Source: an uncultured Collinsella sp.
Lineage (GTDB): Bacteria > Actinomycetota > Coriobacteriia > Coriobacteriales > Coriobacteriaceae
DNA length: 22,853 nt
Direction: 5' to 3'
Assembly (NCBI GenBank): GCA_958346935.1
Contig: CATVTM010000031.1
Location: forward strand, 1-22,853
Shown here: piece after piece, positions 6,620 through 14,168 of the stretch
Layout of the letters: each line of letters opens with the position of its first letter
Numbering within the stretch: the stretch's first letter is position 1
Program-made: the position numbers and the translations under genes
Notes under the pieces: model-generated
What the model was told of the DNA's origin: nothing
The model's input: the letters and a program-made list of their open reading frames with translations, nothing else
Databases searched by the model: none

Positions 6620-7951
6620 ATGAAGTACTTTGGCACCGACGGCTTTCGTGGTGAGGCCAACGTTGGGCTGACGGTAGAGCACGCTTATAAGATTGGCCGT
6701 TTTGTGGGCTGGTATTACGGCGCCAACCGCGAGCGCAAGGCACGCGTGATCGTGGGCAAGGACACGCGTCGCTCGAGTTATATGTTCGAGGCGGCGCTGG
6801 TGAGCGGCCTGGTCGCGAGCGGTGCGGACGCCTATATGCTGCACGTGATCCCCACGCCGGGCGTAGCGCATCAGACTGTGGAAGGCTGCTTCGATTGCGG
6901 CATCATGATCAGCGCGAGCCACAACCCGTTTTGCGATAACGGCATTAAGCTCGTCAACAGCGACGGCTTTAAGATGGACGAGGACGTGCTGGAGCTCATT
7001 GAGGACTACATCGATGGCAAGAGCGAGGTGCCGCTGGCAACGGGCAACCACATCGGCGCCACGGTGGACTACATGCAGGGTCGCAACCGCTACATTGCTT
7101 CGCTCATCGCCAGCGCGAACTTTTCGCTGCAGGGCGTCAAGATCGGCATCGATTGCGCCAACGGCTCGGCATCCTCGGTGGCCAAGCCGGTGTTCGACGC
7201 ACTGGGCGCCGATGTGCGCGTGATCAATGCCGCGCCCGACGGCTTTAACATCAATGTCGACTGCGGCTCTACGCATATTGAGCGCCTGCAGCGCCACGTG
7301 GTGGAGCAGGGCCTGGATGTGGGCTTTGCCTACGACGGCGATGCCGACCGCTGCCTGGCCGTGGACGAGCGCGGCCGCGTGGTCGACGGCGACCAGATCT
7401 TGTACGTGTGCGGCGTGTACCTGAACAAGCACGGGCGTCTCTCGGGCGGTACCGTGGTACCGACGATCGCCAGCAACTTTGGCCTGATCAAGTCGTTGGA
7501 GCTTGCCGGACTGAGCGCCGTGACCAGCGGCGTGGGCGACCGTCACGTGTATGCCAAGATGCGCGAGGGCGGCTACAGCCTGGGTGGCGAGCAGACGGGC
7601 CATACGATCTTTGGCGATATCGAGCGCACGGGCGACGGCATTATGACCTCGCTGCGCGTGATGGAAGTGATTCGTGCCGAGCGCGAGACGCTCTCGCAGC
7701 TCACGGCTCCGTGCAAGCTGCTGCCACAGGCGCAGGTGGCCGTGCACGTGGCGGACAAGGACGCCGCGCTCGAGAACATGGGCGTGCAGAACGCCATCGC
7801 CGAGGCCGAGGCTGCGCTGGCAGGCGAGGGCCGCGTGCTCGTGCGCAAGAGTGGAACCGAGTCGGTTATCCGCGTGCTGGCCGAGGCGCCCGACCAAGCA
7901 TCCGCCGATGCCGCCATGAAGCGCATCGCCGCCGCGCTGGAAGCTCTGTAA
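6620..7951 (+). CDS. glmM: Phosphoglucosamine mutase GlmM, 443 aa
   Basis: GlmM converts glucosamine-6-phosphate to glucosamine-1-phosphate in the cytoplasm, a step towards UDP-GlcNAc for peptidoglycan. All four phosphohexomutase motifs are present: the N-terminal MKYFGTDGFRG, the phosphoserine loop ISASHNP with catalytic Ser100, the metal-binding DGDADR (239-244), the sugar-specificity loop GGEQTGH (322-328) and the phosphate-binding loop RKSGTES (409-415). The length is normal for GlmM, and the GEQTGH loop favours this over phosphoglucomutase. AAGGAG lies at the expected distance before ATG 6620. The gene is flanked by a terminator hairpin on each side, so it appears to be a single-gene unit, possibly read from a TTTCTG-18-TACCAT promoter at 6541-6570. 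Confidence 0.95.
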   Translation: MKYFGTDGFRGEANVGLTVEHAYKIGRFVGWYYGANRERKARVIVGKDTRRSSYMFEAALVSGLVASGADAYMLHVIPTPGVAHQTVEGCFDCGIMISASHNPFCDNGIKLVNSDGFKMDEDVLELIEDYIDGKSEVPLATGNHIGATVDYMQGRNRYIASLIASANFSLQGVKIGIDCANGSASSVAKPVFDALGADVRVINAAPDGFNINVDCGSTHIERLQRHVVEQGLDVGFAYDGDADRCLAVDERGRVVDGDQILYVCGVYLNKHGRLSGGTVVPTIASNFGLIKSLELAGLSAVTSGVGDRHVYAKMREGGYSLGGEQTGHTIFGDIERTGDGIMTSLRVMEVIRAERETLSQLTAPCKLLPQAQVAVHVADKDAALENMGVQNAIAEAEAALAGEGRVLVRKSGTESVIRVLAEAPDQASADAAMKRIAAALEAL

Positions 7952-8048
7952 GGTAGTCATTGGGGACGTTCTTAAACAACTAGGTGGAAAGGGGGCGCTG
8001 CGGATTGGTTCCGCGGCGTCCCCTTTGCGTTGGCGTGTCGGTTATGCC
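7952..8048. terminator. Shared hairpin between glmM and M32 peptidase
   Basis: Between the convergent genes, 7988-8003 pairs with 8011-8026 over 16 positions with two G-T wobbles and a 7-nt loop. The stem is flanked by AAA and TTT, so it can act in both directions, although neither T-run is long. The stretch before it contains the motif TGGGGACGTTC. Confidence 0.6.
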
Positions 8049-9623
8049 TTACAGCTCGTACAGCGTGGTGAACTTGTCCTGCAGGTAGCTGCAGTAGTAG
8101 CGGGCGTCAAAGTCCATGCCGCACGCGCCCTTGATGAGCTCCGGTGCGTCCTTGGCACGGCCCCACTGCCAAATGTGCTCGCCCAGCCAGGCACGGACGG
8201 GCGCCAAATCGCCGCTCGCACAGGCACCGGTAAGGTCGACGCCGTCGCGGCACATGGCCGGCACAAACATAGCGTCGTAGGCGCTACCCAGCGCATACGT
8301 GGGGAAGTAGCCAAACGAGCCACCGCTCCAGTGCGTATCCTGCAGGCAGCCGTGCGTGTCGTCGGGAACGGGAATGCCCAGGTACTCATCCATAAAGCGA
8401 TTCCAAAGCGCGGGGATGTCCTTGGCCGTGGCCTCGCCGGCAAACAGCATGCGCTCGATCTCGTAGCGCACCATAACGTGCAGCGGATAAGTGAGCTCGT
8501 CCGCCTCGGTGCGGATCAGCGACGGCCGTGCGATGTTCACGGCATGGTAGAGCGTATCCTCGTCCACACTGCCATAGACCTCGGGCGCGTGACGGCGCAG
8601 CACCTCGAGCAGCGGGCCCATAAAGGCGCGGCTGCGACCCACGGTGTTCTCGAAAAAGCGGCTCTGGCTCTCGTGGATGCCCATGGAAGTGCCGCCCTCC
8701 AGGCGGGTGCGCGCATAGGCAGGATTGACGCCCAGCTCGTACATGGCGTGTCCCGCCTCGTGGATGATGCTGTAGACGTTGGAGATGCAGTCGTCCTCGT
8801 AGATGTGCGTCGCGATGCGCGCGTCGCCCACGGCAAAGCCCTCGCTAAACGGGTGCTCGGTAAAGGCAAGCGTGGTGTCGTTCAGGTCCAGGCCGACGAG
8901 CTTCATAAGGTCGAAGCTCATGGCGCGCTGGGCGGCCTCGGGCACGCGGGCGTGCAAAAAGTCGGCAGCGGGCTGCTGGCCGCGCTCGCCGATGGCGTGC
9001 ACGAGCGGCACGACCGTCGCCTTGACCTCATCGCAAAACGCATCGAAGCTCTTGGCGGAAAGGCCGCGCTCGTACTGGTCGAGCCAAACATCGTATGGGT
9101 CGCGCTTGGGGTCCATGAGCTCGGCCTGATGCTTAAGTTGGGCGACGATTCTATCCACATAGGGCTCAAAGCTCGCCCAGTCATTGGCCGTCTTGGCCTT
9201 GTGCCACACGGCGTCGGCCTCGCAGGTGAGCCTGGTCCAGGCCTCGGCCTCCTCGGTGGGAATGACGCTCGCTTCGCGCTGGTCGCGGCCGAGTACGCGG
9301 ATCTCGTCGAGCAGCTGCGGGTCGTCGATCTTGCCGCCGGCGACGGTTTCGCGTGCCAGCGAGCGCACAAGTTCGACAGACTTTTCGCTGGTCAGGAGCT
9401 TATGATGCTCGCCGGCAAGGGTGCCCATGGCGTCGGCGCGCGCTGCGGCGCCGTTGGCGGGGGCAATGGTCGCGCCGTCAAACTCGGCAATCTTGAGCAG
9501 GTACTCGCGGGTCCACAGCTTGCCCTCGAGCTTGCGGAATTTTTTGACGGCCTTATCGACCTTGATACCTTTGGGCGTCTTGCCCGCCGCGGGCTTGGCC
9601 TTCTTATCGTACTTCTTTCCCAT
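8049..9623 (-). CDS. M32 family metallocarboxypeptidase (Taq-type), 524 aa
   Basis: This is a cytoplasmic zinc carboxypeptidase of peptidase family M32, which removes C-terminal residues from peptides. The zinc site is HEAGH (288-292, ligands H288 and H292, catalytic E289), with the third ligand in IHESQSRFFEN (E318). The conserved SGGSFGYFPTYALG stretch near the C terminus and DTHGCLQDTHWS are also typical. The length (about 500 aa) matches the family; the first 25 residues are an extra Lys-rich extension. ATG 9623 has AAGGAT seven bases upstream. The gene is transcribed away from the pheST leader and ends against glmM. There is no signal peptide, so a role in peptide recycling is likely. 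Confidence 0.93.
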   Translation of the reverse strand: MGKKYDKKAKPAAGKTPKGIKVDKAVKKFRKLEGKLWTREYLLKIAEFDGATIAPANGAAARADAMGTLAGEHHKLLTSEKSVELVRSLARETVAGGKIDDPQLLDEIRVLGRDQREASVIPTEEAEAWTRLTCEADAVWHKAKTANDWASFEPYVDRIVAQLKHQAELMDPKRDPYDVWLDQYERGLSAKSFDAFCDEVKATVVPLVHAIGERGQQPAADFLHARVPEAAQRAMSFDLMKLVGLDLNDTTLAFTEHPFSEGFAVGDARIATHIYEDDCISNVYSIIHEAGHAMYELGVNPAYARTRLEGGTSMGIHESQSRFFENTVGRSRAFMGPLLEVLRRHAPEVYGSVDEDTLYHAVNIARPSLIRTEADELTYPLHVMVRYEIERMLFAGEATAKDIPALWNRFMDEYLGIPVPDDTHGCLQDTHWSGGSFGYFPTYALGSAYDAMFVPAMCRDGVDLTGACASGDLAPVRAWLGEHIWQWGRAKDAPELIKGACGMDFDARYYCSYLQDKFTTLYEL

Positions 9624-9742
9624 ACCTATATCCTTGATCTCGCAGACCGGACGCCACGGGTGGGCGTGCGGCCAGTTTGCACAGCTACCTGCCTTGTACC
9701 CAGTGCGAACAAAACGGAACGCGGCGATGTGCTCGCGAAATG

Positions 9743-9751
9743 TGTTATCCT
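9743..9751 (+). promoter_or_regulatory. Extended -10 promoter of the pheST leader
   Basis: TGTTATCCT fits an extended -10 (TG-N-TATCCT). No good -35 is seen at 16-18 bp. It would start the transcript near 9758, just ahead of the T-box Stem I. Confidence 0.5.
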
Positions 9752-9757
9752 ATAGCC

Positions 9758-10043
9758 CAATGCGTTGACGGAGAGGGTTTTGCCCGCCGCGTCGCCGGCA
9801 AGAGAGGGAAGGTCATGGGCTGCAAGCCTTCCTGCGGTGGCAAGGGCCAAGCGTTCACTCCCGAGCAGCGACCTCAACGGGTGCGCGGCCAGTGGCGGCG
9901 AAGCCCCAGTAGGGAAGCCGTGAGCCTCGCGACAAGGGGCACAGAGTGGGCACGGCGGGCCAGACATCCGCCGGGTCAAACAAGGTGGTACCGCGGAATT
10001 CAACCGTCCTTGGGCAATGCACATGCCCGAGGGCGGTTTTTTT
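9758..10043 (+). ncRNA. T-box leader of pheST, specifier UUC
   Basis: This is a tRNA-sensing riboswitch. The T-box core AAGGTGGTACCGCGG is at 9982-9996, with UGGU (9986-9989) able to pair with the ACCA end of uncharged tRNA-Phe. In Stem I, TTC (9854-9856) followed by A and then CTCC pairing with GGAG (9770-9773) matches the usual specifier position; TTC is a phenylalanine codon, agreeing with the downstream genes. The terminator is 10004-10016 / 10024-10036 with a 7-nt loop and T7 (10037-10043). The antiterminator pairs AAGG (9982-9985) with CCTT (10008-10011), which belongs to the terminator's 5' arm, so the two are exclusive. Uncharged tRNA-Phe should therefore permit read-through into pheS. 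The exact Stem I fold was done by eye. Confidence 0.92.
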
Positions 10044-10128
10044 GTTACCGAACCGGGCCGCACATCCGCAGCGTCGCGTGGCTCCGGCCGCCGCGGCAAG
10101 TGGACGTGCGAGAGACGAAAGGGAAGAC

Positions 10129-11205
10129 ATGAGTCTGATTGATGATCTGGTCAAACTCGAGGAAGAGGCCAAGGAGCTTGTCGCAGGCGCCGACGACGCC
10201 GCCAAGCTCGAGGCTGCACGCATTGAGCTGCTCGGCCGCAAGGGCCGCATCACCGGCCTAATGCGCATGATGGGCAAGCTCGCCCCCGAGGATCGACCCG
10301 TCATGGGCAAGCGCGCCAACGAGATGCGCCAGCTGATCGAGGGCATGCTCGACGAGCGCACGACCGAGATGAAGGCCGCCGCCCTCAAGCACGCGCTTGA
10401 GCACGAGGCCGTCGATATCACGCTGCCGGGCATCCGTCCGCAGATCGGTCACCAGCACCTGATCAAGCAGATCATCGAGGAGGCCGAGGACATCTTCTGC
10501 GGCATCGGCTACACCGTCGAGTCCGGCCCCATGGTCGACACCTCCTACTACAACTTCACCGCGCTCAACGCGCCCATGGATCACCCGAGCCGCTCGGCCC
10601 GCGACACGTTCTATGTGGTCGACAACAACCCCGGCAGCGTCGCGCACCCCGAGGCGCACGCCCACGGCGAGTCCGACGTGCTGCTGCGCACCCAGACCTC
10701 GGGCGTGCAGATCCACACCATGGAGTCGCAGAAGCCGCCCATCTACATGATCTGCCCGGGCACCGTTTACCGTCCCGACACGGCCGACGCCTGCCACCTG
10801 CCGCAGTTCAACCAGATCGAGGGCCTGGTCGTCGACGAGGGCATTACCTTTGGCGACCTTAAGGGCACGCTCGACTACTTTGTTAAGTGCATGTTTGGCG
10901 AGGATCGCAAGACGCGTTACCGCCCGCACTTCTTCCCCTTCACCGAGCCCAGCTGCGAGGTGGACGTGAGCTGCCACGTGTGCGGCGGCAAGGGCTGCAA
11001 CTTCTGCAAGCATAGCGGCTGGATCGAGATTCTGGGCTGCGGCATGGTCGACCCCAACGTCCTGATTAACTGCGGCATCGACCCCGAGAAGTACACCGGC
11101 TTCGCCTTTGGTATTGGCGCCGAGCGCGTCGCGGCCCTGCGCTACGACCTGCCCGACCTGCGCACGCTCATGACAGGCGATATGCGCTTCCTGAACCAAT
11201 TTTAG
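10129..11205 (+). CDS. pheS: Phenylalanyl-tRNA synthetase alpha subunit, 358 aa
   Basis: PheS is the catalytic subunit of the alpha2-beta2 enzyme that charges tRNA-Phe in the cytoplasm. The N-terminal coiled coil (about 1-90) binds tRNA. The class II core shows motif 2 (LLRTQTSGVQIHTME, 185-199) and motif 3 (FAFGIGAERVAALRY, 325-339). A Cys cluster CHVCGGKGCNFCKHSGW (282-298) precedes the GMVDPNVL segment, as in many bacterial PheS. ATG 10129 follows AAGGGAAG; the frame is open upstream through the T-box leader but that part is not coding. One oddity is an insert around residues 166-182 (NNPGSVAHPEAHAHGES), just before motif 2, where most PheS are shorter. The gene is controlled by the T-box leader. 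Confidence 0.96.
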   Translation: MSLIDDLVKLEEEAKELVAGADDAAKLEAARIELLGRKGRITGLMRMMGKLAPEDRPVMGKRANEMRQLIEGMLDERTTEMKAAALKHALEHEAVDITLPGIRPQIGHQHLIKQIIEEAEDIFCGIGYTVESGPMVDTSYYNFTALNAPMDHPSRSARDTFYVVDNNPGSVAHPEAHAHGESDVLLRTQTSGVQIHTMESQKPPIYMICPGTVYRPDTADACHLPQFNQIEGLVVDEGITFGDLKGTLDYFVKCMFGEDRKTRYRPHFFPFTEPSCEVDVSCHVCGGKGCNFCKHSGWIEILGCGMVDPNVLINCGIDPEKYTGFAFGIGAERVAALRYDLPDLRTLMTGDMRFLNQF

Positions 11206-11212
11206 GCTGCGG

Positions 11213-11307
11213 CTTGCCCAAGCACGGCACCTCGGCGCTCATTCGTCGCTTGCGTACCAAAGTACGCGGCGCTCCTCTTTCGGGCCGATCTGCCGCACTT
11301 GGACAAC
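11213..11307. repeat. Large imperfect palindrome in the pheS-pheT spacer
   Basis: Outer arms 11214-11229 and 11291-11306 match at 13 of 16 positions. An inner pair TCGGC/GCCGA (11232-11236, 11284-11288) follows, and the centre GCGTAC-CAAA-GTACGC (11252-11267) is perfect. GGCGCTC occurs as a direct repeat at 11235-11241 and 11268-11274. pheS and pheT are usually adjacent, so the 184-bp gap and this palindrome look like an inserted intergenic repeat element. A small CCTGC/GCAGG hairpin also lies just ahead of the pheT ribosome site. Confidence 0.6.
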
Positions 11308-11389
11308 CCTCGCTTTGTAAGGAATGTTCACAAAGTTGAAGTTTCCACCTGCATCTCTTCGCAGGCTTTCAGTATGAAAGGAGAGCTAG

Positions 11390-13843
11390 ATGCGTGTTTC
11401 TTACGACTGGCTCAAGACCATGATCGATATTCCGGAGGATCCCAAGACCCTTTCGGACGAATATATCCGTACCGGCACCGAGGTCGAGGCGATCGACACC
11501 GTGGGCGAGTCCTTCGACCACGTGGTGACCGCCAAGGTGCTCACCAAGACCCCGCACCCCGATAGCGACCATATGTATGTGTGCTCGGTCGACGTGGGCG
11601 ACAAGAACCTCGACGCCGACGGCAACCCCGCTCCGCTGCAGATCGTCTGCGGCGCGCAGAACTTCGAGGCCGGCGACCACATCGTCACGGCCATGATTGG
11701 CGCTGTCCTGCCCGGCGACGTCAAGATCAAGAAGAGCAAGCTTCGCGGCGTCGTGTCCATGGGCATGAACTGCTCCGCGCGCGAGCTCGGCCTGGGCGGC
11801 GACCACTCCGGCATCATGATCCTGCCCGAGGATACGCCCTGCGGCATGCCGTTTGCCGAGTACGTGGGCTCGAGCGATACCGTGCTTGACTGCGAGATCA
11901 CGCCCAACCGTCCCGATTGCCTGTCCATGATCGGCATGGCCCGCGAGACCGGCGCCATCTTCGACCGCGATTTCCACGTTGAGCTGCCTGCCATCAAGGC
12001 CGAGACCGGCCGCGCGACCGACGACGAGCTTTCGGTCGAGATTGCCGACGAGGGCCTGTGCGACCGCTACGTCGCCCGCATCGTGCGCAACGTGAAGGTC
12101 GGCCCCTCGCCCGACTGGATGGTCAAGCGCCTCAACGCCCTGGGCGTGCGCCCGCACAACAACATTGTCGATATCACCAACTACGTGATGATGCTCACCG
12201 GTCAGCCGCTGCACGCCTTTGACCTGGACACCTTTGCCGAGCGCGATGGCCGCCGTCGTGTGGTGGTCCGCGCCGCCCAGCAGGATGAGAAGTTCACGAC
12301 GCTCGACGGCGAGGAGCGCACGCTCGACGCCGGCATGGGTCTCATCACCGACGGCGAGCGCCCCGTGGCGCTGGCCGGCGTTATGGGCGGCATGGATTCC
12401 GAGATCGAGGACGACACCGTCGATGTGATGGTCGAGAGTGCCTGCTTCAACGCCGGTCGCACCTCGCACACCAGCCGCGACCTGTCCCTGATCTCCGACG
12501 CCTCCATTCGCTTTGAGCGCCAGGTTGACGAGACCGGCTGCGTGGACGTCGCCAACGTTGCCTGCGCGCTCATCGAGGAGATCGCCGGCGGCGAGGTTGC
12601 TCCCGGCTATGTCGACGTTTTCCCTGCGCCCAAGACTATCGACAGCATCAAGCTGCGCCTGGCCCGCGTGCATGCCATCTGCGGTGCCGACATCGAGCCC
12701 GAGTTTATCGAGCGTTCGCTCACCCGCCTGGGCTGCACCGTCGAGCGCGACGGCGATGACTTCATGGTCACCCCGCCGAGCTTCCGTCCCGACCTGCCGC
12801 GCGAGATCGACCTGATCGAGGAGGTCCTGCGCCTGTGGGGCATGGGCCGTGTGACGGCGACCATCCCGGCTGCCAAGAACCACATCGGCGGCCTGACCCG
12901 CGAGCAGAAGCTCACCCGCAAGGTCGGCGAGATCCTGCGCGCCTGCGGCCTCAACGAGACCACGACTTTCGGCTTTGCCGCCCCGGGCGACCTGGAGAAG
13001 ATCGGTATGTCCACCGAGGGTCGCGGTTGCCCCGTGGTGCTCATGAACCCGCTGGTAGCCGAGCAGACCGAGATGCGTCGTTCGCTGTTGCCGGGCCTGC
13101 TGCAGTCCGTGGCCTATAACGAGGCCCACGGCACGCCCAACGTGCACCTGTACGAGGTCGGCAGCCTGTTCCACGGTCGCGAGAACGCCAGCCTGCCCAA
13201 GGAGACCAAGTCCGTGGCGGGCGTGCTCTCGGGCCAGTGGAGCGAGCAGTCCTGGAACATGAAGTACCGCAAGCTGCGTTTCTTCTTTGGCAAGGGCATT
13301 GTCGAGGAGCTGCTCGCCCAGCTGCGCATCGAGAAGGTTCGCTTCCGTCCCGTCGAGGGCGAGGGCTACGCTTTCTTGCAGCCGGGTCGTGCGGCCGAGG
13401 TTCTGTCCGGCGGCACCGTACTGGGCTGGGTCGGCGAGATTCACCCCGAGGCGCGCGAGGCGATGGGCATCGATGAGGTCGTCGTTGCCTTTGAGCTCGA
13501 TCTGGACAAGCTGATCAAGGGCGCCCGCAATCAGGAGAACTACCGCGAGTTCTCGCAGTACCCGGCTGTTGAGCACGACCTTGCTATCGTGGTCGACAAT
13601 GCTGTGACCTGCGAGGATCTTGAGCGCCGCATTACCAGCGCCGGCGGCAAGCTGCTCGAGGGCGTGCGCCTGTTCGACGTCTACCGCGATCCCATCCGCA
13701 TCGGAGCGGGCAAGAAGTCCATGGCCTTTGCGCTTACGTATCGCTCCGACGACCACACGCTCACCAGCGAAGAGGTCGAGAAGGCGCACCAGAAGATCGT
13801 CACCAAGGTGTGCAAGGGCGTAAACGGCGAGGTTCGCTCGTAA
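11390..13843 (+). CDS. pheT: Phenylalanyl-tRNA synthetase beta subunit, 817 aa
   Basis: PheT is the structural and editing subunit of PheRS. Domains in order: N-terminal B1 region with the EMAP/YtpR tRNA-binding fold (about 40-155, KVLTKTPHPDSDHMYVCSVDVG), B3/B4 editing domain (about 205-380), B5 domain (about 405-475, ending RPDLPREIDLIEEVLRLWG), catalytic-like core (about 480-700) and C-terminal FDX-ACB anticodon-binding domain (about 720-815, YPAVEHDLAIVVD to LTSEEVEKAHQKIV). The full length is typical. AAAGGAG stands before ATG 11390. It is the second gene of the T-box-controlled operon but lies 184 bp after pheS, behind a palindrome. A long-hairpin element starts 12 nt after its stop. 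Confidence 0.96.
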   Translation: MRVSYDWLKTMIDIPEDPKTLSDEYIRTGTEVEAIDTVGESFDHVVTAKVLTKTPHPDSDHMYVCSVDVGDKNLDADGNPAPLQIVCGAQNFEAGDHIVTAMIGAVLPGDVKIKKSKLRGVVSMGMNCSARELGLGGDHSGIMILPEDTPCGMPFAEYVGSSDTVLDCEITPNRPDCLSMIGMARETGAIFDRDFHVELPAIKAETGRATDDELSVEIADEGLCDRYVARIVRNVKVGPSPDWMVKRLNALGVRPHNNIVDITNYVMMLTGQPLHAFDLDTFAERDGRRRVVVRAAQQDEKFTTLDGEERTLDAGMGLITDGERPVALAGVMGGMDSEIEDDTVDVMVESACFNAGRTSHTSRDLSLISDASIRFERQVDETGCVDVANVACALIEEIAGGEVAPGYVDVFPAPKTIDSIKLRLARVHAICGADIEPEFIERSLTRLGCTVERDGDDFMVTPPSFRPDLPREIDLIEEVLRLWGMGRVTATIPAAKNHIGGLTREQKLTRKVGEILRACGLNETTTFGFAAPGDLEKIGMSTEGRGCPVVLMNPLVAEQTEMRRSLLPGLLQSVAYNEAHGTPNVHLYEVGSLFHGRENASLPKETKSVAGVLSGQWSEQSWNMKYRKLRFFFGKGIVEELLAQLRIEKVRFRPVEGEGYAFLQPGRAAEVLSGGTVLGWVGEIHPEAREAMGIDEVVVAFELDLDKLIKGARNQENYREFSQYPAVEHDLAIVVDNAVTCEDLERRITSAGGKLLEGVRLFDVYRDPIRIGAGKKSMAFALTYRSDDHTLTSEEVEKAHQKIVTKVCKGVNGEVRS

Positions 13844-13855
13844 TCTTTACCGTTC

Positions 13856-13950
13856 GGAACCCGCCCCCTGCGGGGTTTTCACGGCAACGTCCTCGCCGCT
13901 TCGCGGCTGCGGGATGTTGCCTTAGAAAACCCCTCTCGGGGGCGGGTTCC
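13856..13950. repeat. Long-hairpin element, copy A (after pheT)
   Basis: A 95-bp almost complete hairpin. Perfect helices: 13856-13868 with 13938-13950 (13 bp), 13872-13880 with 13925-13933 (9 bp), 13883-13888 with 13916-13921 (6 bp), and an apical GCCGC-TTC-GCGGC (13895-13907). No T-run follows, so it is not a classic intrinsic terminator, but it could end or protect the pheST transcript. A diverged second copy lies at 22614-22702. Confidence 0.75.
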
Positions 13951-14078
13951 TGCGTTAACCTTGTTGCGAGCGGACCGTACCTTCTTCCGGGTGACCGGAA
14001 AGTTGGGAGTGCATGGGCCTTTATTGGACGGTGCGTGGACCTGGGTTAATAACGTACGTATTGCAAGGGCGTGCTGCG
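13951..14078. other. Intergenic region upstream of the nik promoter, no gene seen
   Basis: It contains a short hairpin TTCCGG-GTGA-CCGGAA (13985-14000) and a small palindrome ACGTACGT near 14052-14059. No ORF with a ribosome site is supported. Confidence 0.4.
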
Positions 14079-14107
14079 TTGTGGGCGGTGCGCCTTTTTG
14101 TTAGTAT
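14079..14107 (+). promoter_or_regulatory. Promoter of the nikMN-Q-O operon
   Basis: TTGTGG (14079-14084), a 17-bp spacer and TAGTAT (14102-14107) preceded by TGT form an extended -10 promoter. The predicted start is near 14114, three bases before the operator. Confidence 0.65.
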
Positions 14108-14116
14108 GCAGAGTCG

Positions 14117-14144
14117 GTGTTACGGATTGTTGGAAACGTAACAC
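14117..14144. promoter_or_regulatory. NikR-type operator, 8-12-8 inverted repeat
   Basis: GTGTTACG (14117-14124) and CGTAACAC (14137-14144) are perfect reverse complements separated by 12 nt. Read as GTGTTAC-N14-GTAACAC, this agrees with the NikR box form I recall for non-enterobacterial groups. It lies immediately downstream of the predicted transcription start, where a bound repressor would block initiation or clearance. Confidence 0.6.
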
Positions 14145-14168
14145 GCAACGTTCTGATTGAGAGGGCTC

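Noticed and set aside
6491..7960. 489-aa ORF antisense to glmM
   Set aside because: glmM has all catalytic motifs. The antisense frame is a codon-bias artefact.
8025..9755. 576-aa plus-strand ORF opposite the M32 peptidase
   Set aside because: The M32 zinc site and family motifs are on the minus strand, and the plus frame runs through the T-box promoter.
9946..10128. N-terminal extension of pheS through the T-box terminator
   Set aside because: The added 61 residues come from the T-box and terminator sequence. ATG 10129 has its own ribosome site and begins the normal PheS coiled coil.
11369..13789. 806-aa ORF antisense to pheT
   Set aside because: pheT is unmistakable on the plus strand. 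High third-position GC removes stops from the opposite frame, giving a His/Val/Gly-rich shadow.
13951..14168. Cobalamin riboswitch upstream of the ECF transporter
   Set aside because: No B12-box (GCCACTG-like) or matching multi-stem architecture is seen. A short promoter-operator arrangement explains the region.
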